Shown here: piece by piece, positions 56,851 through 64,000 of the stretch
Numbering within the stretch: position 1 is the stretch's first letter
How the letters are laid out: every line of letters starts with the position of its first letter
NCBI RefSeq assembly: GCF_030035675.1
Contig: NC_084483.1
Span: 142,635,425-142,699,424, forward strand
Reading direction: 5' to 3'
Length of the DNA: 64,000 nucleotides
Origin: Rhineura floridana
Taxonomy: Eukaryota; Chordata; Lepidosauria; Squamata; Rhineuridae
The notes under the pieces: generated by a model
Told to the model about the DNA's origin: nothing
The model's database searches: none
Seen by the model: only the letters and a program-made list of their open reading frames with translations
Position numbers and translations under genes: made by a program

Positions 56851-57109
56851 AGGAGCTTAAATAGCCCACAGGAAGCAATTAGAAGGAGAGGTGGCAGTCC
56901 TTCTCTGTTACAGGGAGGCATAGGGAGCCCTGAGGGAAGGCCTTCACTGTTTCCACAGCCCTTTTGGACAAGGATTTGGGAGGACCTGGTCATCTGGGGT
57001 GATCAAAGGATATCTTAAGCCAGGGCAAGCAACAGAGCCTCTGGACCTTTCACTCCCCAAACCTCAAAGTCTAGGAAAAGGTGCCACTTCTCCAAGTAAT
57101 CATCATGCT

Positions 57110-57330
57110 CTTCATAATCTTTTTTGTTTTAACCACCCTGAACAATTTGGTATCATCAGCAAACTTGGCTACCTACCTTCACTCTAAGTCATTTATGAAC
57201 AAGTGAAAGAAGCACATATCCTGTTACTGATTCCACTTTCTATGTCTCTCCATTAGGAGAATTGTCCATTTATTTCTACTCTCTGCTTCCTATTACTTCT
57301 CCAGTTACCAGTGTAGAAGAGGACCTCCCT
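57110..57330 (-). mobile_element. Old CR1 fragment
   Basis: AATTTGGTATCATCAGCAAA and AGTCATTTATGAACAAGT are antisense CR1 RT (FADDTKL region), followed by decayed sequence. Confidence 0.55.
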
Positions 57331-58559
57331 CCTTATTCCATGACTGCTATGCTTACTTGGGAGTCCTTGGTGAGGTACTTGGTCTAATAAGATAGTGAGA
57401 TAGGACTAGGGATGGAATCCTCTCCTTTTTTATGTTTCATTTTTAAGTGTGGCCCTGGTGGTCATTAATGATCCAATTCCTTTTTTCTCCAATATCTTCA
57501 TTTTCCCAATCTCTGATAATTTTGTTTTGCTTTGCGGAGAATTATTGATGATGTAATTGCTATTTAATATTCATGAGTCTCGACTGGTATTGATCTTTAT
57601 TCTAAACTCTGTAATGATTGCCTGTTTATGTTCCTCAGTATCTTCCCACTGCTGATTTCTGTCTGTCACTTATAATCAACACCTCATTCCCCCCCTGCTG
57701 ATTTGTCTGTTGGTTATCTGTGCCTGGGAAGGGGAGTCTGTGATGGCAGTGGAGGAGAAGGCTAAACCTCACTGTCTTTGCACAAGGGAGATTCCCACCT
57801 CCCATCCTGTTCCTTGACTATTGATTTTATTTCCAATTGCATATTTCTTCTCTTTCCCCCCTCCACCCTCCCACTTCTGGAAAGTCCAAAAAGAGCTGAC
57901 TTCCTTGCCTCCTGTCAGAATGAAACTGGGGCAGGTTTGCTGGTTTTGTGGGGAGTGTCTTGATCTGGGGAAACCCCAAAGGATTCTGCTTGTGGAGCTC
58001 TGGGGAGCAACAAGCAGTTCTGACATTTAAAAGGAATTAGGGGAGGCAAGAGGGGAGAAAACATGGGGGAGTGTGGTTGGATGAAAAGCAGAAACTTGGG
58101 GAATTAGGGAAATGTCCAGGGAATGCTGAAGAAATCCAAGTGGGGTGTTGAGTCCCAGCAATGCAATCCTCCTGGTGAGGCATCCTCGGAAGCCTGACCT
58201 GTCAGCAGTGTGGACTGGAGAGAAAAGGCTCAGCAAGCCAGACAAAAGGGGAGGACCATAGAGAGCTCCCTCTTTCTGAGTTGATGCCTTTGCCAGATGG
58301 GGACAGAGGAAATAGCAGCAGCATGAGCAACTGCTGGTGCTGTGCCATCTAGAAAATCCATGTGTGTATAAAAGAAGCTGAGGACTTTGCCTTTGGCAGC
58401 TGCAGTGGGAGCTCCTTGCAATATCCAGGAAGAAGGGAGTTGAGCCCAGGACTGGGTTGGAATAATCTGAATTTTTCCCACTTACCTCTCCCACATTAGA
58501 TCTCTAGATGTCTCCTTCCCTCTGCCATCTCCTTTTTCACCATTAACCTTTTGCCAGAG

Positions 58560-58930
58560 CGCTCCCAAAACTGATCAGCCTGTCTTTGCTTGTTAACGTG
58601 AAATTGATCAGGAGAAGGGAGGGAAAGGCCAGCATGTGGGTGCTTGTTAACTCACTGATCAGCCTGTGTGTGCTTGTTAACTCACTACCAGTGCTGTGTG
58701 TGTGTGATCATGAGTGTGAGCTGTATTTGGTGAGCAGGGGGAAAAATGAGCAGTTGATGGCAACAGCGAGTGGCTGCATTGCAAGCAGCAGAGGTGCACA
58801 CCTCAGGCAGTGCACCAGCCAGCCAGGGATCAGCAGGGGAGGGGAGGGAAGGGGAGAGGGGAGGGGAGGAACATGCTGGGTGGCAGATGGATGGAGGAAT
58901 GGACAGGTGGAAGGAGAGGAGAGGTGTGCA
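58560..58930. repeat. Degenerate tandem and G-rich low-complexity region
   Basis: GATCAGCCTGTGTGTGCTTG and TTGTTAACTCACT recur about three times in 58575-58690. 58830-58870 is a GGGGAGGGGAGGG run. Confidence 0.6.
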
Positions 58931-59158
58931 ATAGTTGGATGGATGGACCGACAGATTGAAATAGGGAGAGCGTGTGTCTTTGCTTGCTAACAGATCGATA
59001 AATGTAATGCCAGTGCCTGCCTGTTTGGCGGATTGCTTTCTGAAAGGACACCACCATGCATATCTCCTCCCTAGTTACAATCAACACCTCATTTCTCCCT
59101 GCTGCTTTCTGTCTGTTAGTTACAATCAACCCCTCATTAACATCAGTGAAGGGGAATA

Positions 59159-59232
59159 CATAGAATCATAGAGTTGGAAGGGGCCTATAAGGCCATCCAG
59201 TTGAGCCCCCTGCTAAATGCAGGAATCCAAAT
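59159..59232 (-). mobile_element. CR1 3'-end fragment
   Basis: ATAGAATCATAGAGTTGGAA starts the antisense CR1 tail; truncated after about 70 bp. Confidence 0.8.
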
Positions 59233-59450
59233 TAAACACATTTCAAGAGCATGCAAAGTAGATTGATAGAAGTATCACTCACTACTGATGATTTCAAAGT
59301 GAATTTAAAAAAATGAATCTGAAAAAAAGAAATAATGAATCGGAAACCAGGGTGGAGAGTTGCTACTTCAAAATTCTCTCCGCAAAGATAGAGAATATCA
59401 GCAGTAATAATTAATTTGATGGTAAATTTGATTACTGCGGAAATGGAGCC

Positions 59451-60400
59451 TGTCAAGAATGCCGTGAGACTTCAGTTCCTGCAGCTGAATTCAATTAATT
59501 AGACAGTGAGTGAGAACACCTGGTTATCAGCTTGAGGCTAGTACCTCAAGGCCACAGGCCTGGGAAGGCTGGAGAAGCTCCTGACAATTAGGTACAAAAG
59601 CTCTGGAAGAGTTTGTCTTCAGAAAGCTCTTTGAGTGGCTAATTAATTCCTGGCTGTTGCTGGGCTTTTTTTCAATAAAAGTAGAGCTAAGATTCTAGGT
59701 CTTTGTTTCCCAGTGTTCCTTGGTGTTACCTGATGTTGGGGTTCCATCTTCCTATTGCTGTCCAGGCCATACAGCTTTGAGGGAGATGTGGAACATGATG
59801 TTACTCTGCCTGTCTTCCTATTATACGTGAGTATAGAATAGGCTAGACAGGTTTGTTATTTTGACCTGTGCTTGAACTCTCTGTATTTTACCTAACTCTC
59901 TGGGTGTTTGATTTAAGGAATTATTTTGCTGCTATATTTTTACGTTTATAATTTTATTTTAATAAAGACAACCTATGCTTTAATTTGGATTCCTGCACTG
60001 AGTAGGGGGTGGGACTCAGTGGTCTTATAGACCCCTTCCAACCCTATGATTCTTTTATTCTACCTCTTACTTACCAGTATGTGTTCATTGCATGGGGAAT
60101 TTGGTTCTGAATCTAGCACAACCAGCCACAGACTACTGTATGATTGGGTACTGTATCTTAAGACTCCAAGGAGTGCATTTTTGGCTCTTGTCTTTTGGAA
60201 TCCTTGGTGGGTCTATTTCTGGCACTTTGGGTTTCCCCTTGGCCCAGAGTGGGTGACCAGGTTTAAGGGTGGTGGCAATCAACCTACCTTATGGGTTTGA
60301 CATTGGTCTAACTCAGCCCTGGTAAGGGAGACACAGGTTGTACCTGGTCTGGGATCAGTTGCCTGGGCTTGGGAGTTGTCCCCCTGGTAAGAGTTCTTTT
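59451..60400 (+). repeat. LTR-like repeat, second copy, with CR1 insertion
   Basis: Fossil. Begins TGTCAAGAAT, has two AATAAA signals (near 59680 and 59962) and matches 8213-9000 in several blocks (TTTGTTATTTT.., TTAAGGGTGGTGGCAATC, CTGGTAAGGGAGA). A CR1 3' end (59975-60062) lies inside. Solo LTR candidate, family unassigned, old. Confidence 0.4.
59975..60062 (+). mobile_element. CR1 3'-end fragment
   Basis: TTTAATTTGGATTCCTGCAC, AGTAGGGGGTGGGACTC and CAACCCTATGATTCTTTTATTCTA: the CR1 tail, inserted in the LTR-like repeat. Confidence 0.8.
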
Positions 60401-61700
60401 CAGAGCACATTGCCAGACAGGACTTAACGTTGCAGAAACCATGCTGGTTCTGCTTCAGCAAGACTTGTTCTTCTATGTGCTTGGTAATTTTATCTTTGTC
60501 AGTGCTTTCCACCAGTTTATCTGGAATATATGGTCAGTTTACCAGCCTGTAGTTTCCAGGATTTCTCCTGGTTCACTTTTTAAAATTGGTGTAATGTTGA
60601 CCACTTTCTAGTCCTTAGGTATCAAGGCTGATTGCAGGGACAAATTACATATTTTTGTTAGCAGCTCAGCAATTTCACATTTGAGTTCTTTGAGAACTCT
60701 CGGATGGATGGTGCCTGGAACCAGCAATTTGTCAGTTTTTATTTTGTCTAGAAGACTTTGAGCTTCATCTCTCATCACCACTATTTGCCTTAGTCTCCTT
60801 TCCTGTGAAAGTTAGCATAGGCACAGGGATCTGCCCTATATCTTCTGCTGTGAAGACTGATGCAAGGAATTTGTTCAGTTTCTCTGCAATCTCCTTATCC
60901 TCTAGAATACCTTAGACTCTCTTTCGTCCAAATGTCAATTGCCTTCCTAGCTAGCCTCTAGCTACTAACGTATTTAAATATTTTTGTTGTTGGCCTTTAT
61001 GTTTTTAGCAATATGCTCCTCAAATTGTTGTTAGCATCCCTTCTTGTTTTTAACAATGTGCTCCTCAAATTCTTTTTTAGCGCCCCTTTTTGTCTGCTTG
61101 CATTTCTTTTGCCAAACCTTGTGTTCCTTTGTGTTTCTCATTTGGACAAGACTTCAGTTTTTGAAAGGAATAGGCCTTTTTGCCAATAATAGCTTATTTG
61201 ACTCCAATGCCGCAGACATCCTCTTTGTCCTGGTGGTATCTTTCTTGGTCTGGGGTACACATTCTAGCTGAGTTTCTAATATTGTCTCCCCTATCCACAT
61301 GCTTATTCGCGTACTAAAGAAAGAACTCTAGAAGATTAGTGAGACAGGGCTTACCTTTGCAGCAACTATGTTGATTCTTCTTCATCAAGATTTGTCCCAG
61401 GGTAGGGTGTGAGGTGACCAGGTTCAGGCCTGGTCAGAGTGCCTGGGTGGGTGACTGGAGTCACGTGTATGCTGCCTTGGGTTCCATGATGGGGAAAAAG
61501 TGTGATACAAATGTAAGAAAATAAATATATGCTTGATAATTTTACGATTAATAATGCTGTTTAATATTTTATCCAGAACAGACATTAAGCTAACTGGCTT
61601 GTAATTTCCTAGTTCCCCTCCCCCCGCTAAAGATTTCTTTTCTAAAAAATGGCATTCCATTGGCCACTTTCCAGTACTCTGGTATGGTACAAGGCATAAG
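60400..61700 (-). mobile_element. Old CR1, in pieces
   Basis: Antisense CR1: AAACCATGCTGGTTCTGCTT (60436), CAGCCTGTAGTTTCCAGGA and CTAACTGGCTTGTAATTTCC (61590), decoding to SLFKIG.../ GNYKPVSLMS-like residues. Two related sections (60400-61325 and 61330-61700) may be separate insertions. A SINE-like tail interrupts at about 61397-61528. Confidence 0.65.
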
Positions 61701-61744
61701 TATCTGGATAGGCAGACTTTATGATTTGGTAAACTATACAGCCA

Positions 61745-61887
61745 CAAAAGTGGCTGCATACTATAAGCCAGCATGGATTTTTCACATTCTGCCATGTTAA
61801 ATTGAAAATACCCCACATGCCATTCTGCTGCTTCCCATAAGCTCATTTCAAAACAAAATCTTACAGAACTTCTAGTCCTAAACTCAA
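61745..61887. repeat. Unclassified dispersed repeat, copy 2
   Basis: Matches 16665-16810. Ends just where the young CR1 begins, so the CR1 may have inserted at its edge. Confidence 0.6.
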
Positions 61888-64000
61888 ACATAGAATAGAA
61901 TCATAGAGTTGGAAGGGGCCTTGTAGACCATCGAGTCCAACCCCCTGCTCACAGCAGGAAATCCACAGCTAGAGCATCTCCCGCAGATAGCTGTCCAGCC
62001 TCTGCTTGAAGACATCCAGCGAAGGGGATCCCACCACCTCCCTAGGCAGTCGGTTCCGTTGCCGAAGTGCCCTTACTGTCAAGAAGTTCCTTCTAATGTC
62101 CAATCTGAATCTACGCTCCTGCAACTTAAAACCATTAGACCTAGTCCTACCCTCTGGGGCAGCAGAGAACAAATCTGTACCCTCCTCTATGTGACAGCCC
62201 TTCAGGTACTTAAAGAGTGTAATCATGTCACCCCTCAGCCTTCTCTTCACCAGACTGAACATGCCAAGTTCCTTCAACCTTTCCTCATAAGACTTGTTCT
62301 CCATACCGGCTGTCATCCTCGTCGCTCTCTTCTGAACCCACTCCAACTTGTCTATATCTTTCTTAAAATGAGGCACCCAGAACTGAACGTAGTATTCCAG
62401 ATGAGGCCTGACTAATGCAGAATATAGTGGGACTATTACTTCCCTCGACCTGGAAACTGTAGCTCTGTTTATGCATCCCAAAACCGCGTTTGCCTTTTTT
62501 GCTGCAGCATCACACTGCTGGGTCATGTTCAACTTGCGATCCACTACAATTCCAAGGTCCTTCTCACACGCACTACTGCTAAGCCGGGTATTTCCCATCC
62601 TGACCCGTGGATTTTGTTTTTGTGGTCTAAATGCAGAATCTTGCATTTGTCTTTATTGAATTTCATTTTATTAATTTCAGCCCAATTTTCTAGTCTATCC
62701 AGGTCCCTTTGGATTTTATTCCTGTCTTCCATTGTGTTAGCTATCCCTCCCAGTTTCGTATCATCCGCAAACTTCATAAGGCTTCCCTCCACCCCGTCAT
62801 CTAAGTCATTGATAAAAATGTTGAAGAGTATCGGCCCCAGGACAGAACCCTGTGGCACTCCACTCGAAACCTCCTTCCAGTCCGAAGCAGAGCCACCGAC
62901 GACCACTCTTTGAGTACGGTTTTCCAACCGGTTGTGAATCCACCTGACAGTATTTCCATGTAGTCCGCATTTGACGAGTTTGTTAATCAAAAGGTCGTGG
63001 GGGACTTTGTTAAACACTTTGCTGAAATCTAGATAGATGACATCTACAGCATTCCACCAAGCTAGTGACCCGATCAAAAAAAGAGATGAGATTAGTTTGA
63101 CAGGATTTTTTCTTGACAAACCCATGCTAGCTCCTACTAATCACAGCATTGTCATCTAGATAGTTGCCAATGGACTCTTTTATTATCTGTTCTAATATCT
63201 TTCCCGGTATTGAAGTCAGACTGACCGGCCTGTAATTCCCCGGATCTTCTTTTTTACCCTTTTTAAAGAGCGGGACGACGTTTGCCCGTCTCCAATCCTC
63301 CGGCACCTCTCCCGTTCTCCAGGATTTCTCAAAGATGATGGCAAGAGGTTCCGAGAGTACATCAGCAAGTTCCTTCAATACTCTGGGATGCAGTTCATCA
63401 GGCCCTGGAGATTTGAACTCATTTAGGTTAACTAGGTATTTCCTGACTATCTGCTTATCAATCTTGAACTGCAATCCCGACCCCTTACTGAGATTGCTAC
63501 CGATGCAAGGTTGCACACTGTTCCCTTTTTGGGAGAAAACGGAGGCAAAATAGGCGTTGAGCAGTTCTGCCTTTTCCTTGTTATCTGTCAACATTTTGCC
63601 ATCCTCATTGAGCAGCAGTCCCACCGTTTCCTTGGTCTTTCTCTTGCTTCGAACATATCTGAAAAACCCCTCTTTGTTGTTCCTCGCTTCCCTCGCCAGC
63701 CTCAGCTCATTCTGGGTTTTAGCTTTCCTTACGCTATTCCTGCAAGCCCGAGCCGCTCGTCGGTACTCTTCCTTGGTGACGCGTCCTTCCTTCATTCTTT
63801 ATACGTGCTCTTTCTTATTTTTACCTCCTCGAGCAGTCTTCCATGTAGCCACATTGGCTTTTTCCAATGTCTTCTGTTTTTCTTCCTCTTTGGAATTGTT
63901 TGCGATTGTGCTTTTTGTAATACGTTCTTCATGAACTCCCACGCTTCTTGGGCTCCTTTTTTCTTTAGTCTATCTAGCCACGGGATCCTACCCATCATTT
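61888..64000 (-). mobile_element. CR1 LINE, well preserved, running off the right end
   Basis: 3' end at 61888 (ATAGAATAGAATCATAG). Minus-strand frames: 63795-63127 (linker and RT start, KEDPGNYRPVSLTSIPGKIL), 63125-62544 (VDVIYLDFSKVFNKVPHDLL, GVPQGSVLGPILFNIF, FADDTKLGGI) and 62646-61969 (RT C-terminus). A stop and at least two frameshifts separate them. The endonuclease would lie beyond 64000. Less decayed than the other CR1 copies here. Confidence 0.93.

Larger units (their letters stand above)
36988..64000 (+). other. CATSPERE: CATSPERE intron 3 (probably; right end not seen)
   Basis: No fourth exon was found, so this 27 kb is provisionally one intron running past the window. It holds L2, CR1, Vingi-like and hAT elements. 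I see nothing in 36990-37470, 38830-39060, 41184-41607, 41900-42280, 52640-53240, 55990-56685, 56850-57110 and 57330-58560. Confidence 0.55.

Overview
This is a window of vertebrate nuclear DNA, almost certainly from a squamate reptile. The case rests on the repeat set: Sauria-type tRNA SINEs whose tails match BovB, abundant RTE-BovB, CR1 and L2 LINEs, hAT and Tigger-like elements, and a Ty1/copia relic. No bacterial gene layout is present. The species cannot be named from the sequence.

Two host genes are recognisable, arranged head to head around a CpG-rich promoter at about 3.8-5.2 kb. ADSS2 (adenylosuccinate synthase) exon 1 lies on the minus strand (4380-4547) and the rest of that gene runs off the left end. 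CATSPERE (epsilon subunit of the sperm CatSper calcium channel) runs on the plus strand. I find its exons 1 (5035-5117), 2 (10893-10941) and 3 (36914-36987), all with good splice sites and matching intron phases. The two start codons are 488 bp apart, and the same divergent order exists in human. Everything right of 36988 is probably CATSPERE intron 3; I could not find exon 4.

The rest is mostly transposons nested in the introns. 0-3 kb: L2, a pogo/Tigger-like transposase remnant, CR1 and half of a TIR element. 6.1-7.6 kb: a fold-back hAT interrupted by a second hAT. 8.2-9 kb: an LTR-like repeat with a SINE inside it. 11.9-12.2 kb: a tRNA SINE with a perfect 12-bp target duplication. 17.7-19 kb: a SINE, a pyrimidine-rich minisatellite and an unclassified TIR element. 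19.3-21.7 kb: an L2 interrupted by CR1. 21.8-33.2 kb: a broken Ty1/copia element with paired LTRs, filled with BovB, CR1, L2 and Tigger insertions. 35.3-36.85 kb: an L2 with a 413-codon open frame ending about 70 bp before CATSPERE exon 3. 37.5-41.2 kb: a split copy of the hAT pair seen at 6-7.6 kb. 42.3-46 kb: rearranged L2 pieces. 46-50.5 kb: a different LINE (probably Vingi/I group) carrying a GC-rich hAT MITE. 50.5-52.5 kb: a hAT element with an open 494-codon transposase frame. 53-55 kb: a tRNA-Ala SINE and another L2. 55.3-60.4 kb: two LTR-like segments and small repeats. 60.4-64 kb: CR1 copies, the last one running off the right end.

Basis: exon calls and domain names come from reading translations against remembered family sequences. 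No search was run. Repeat boundaries are approximate unless a target duplication is stated.
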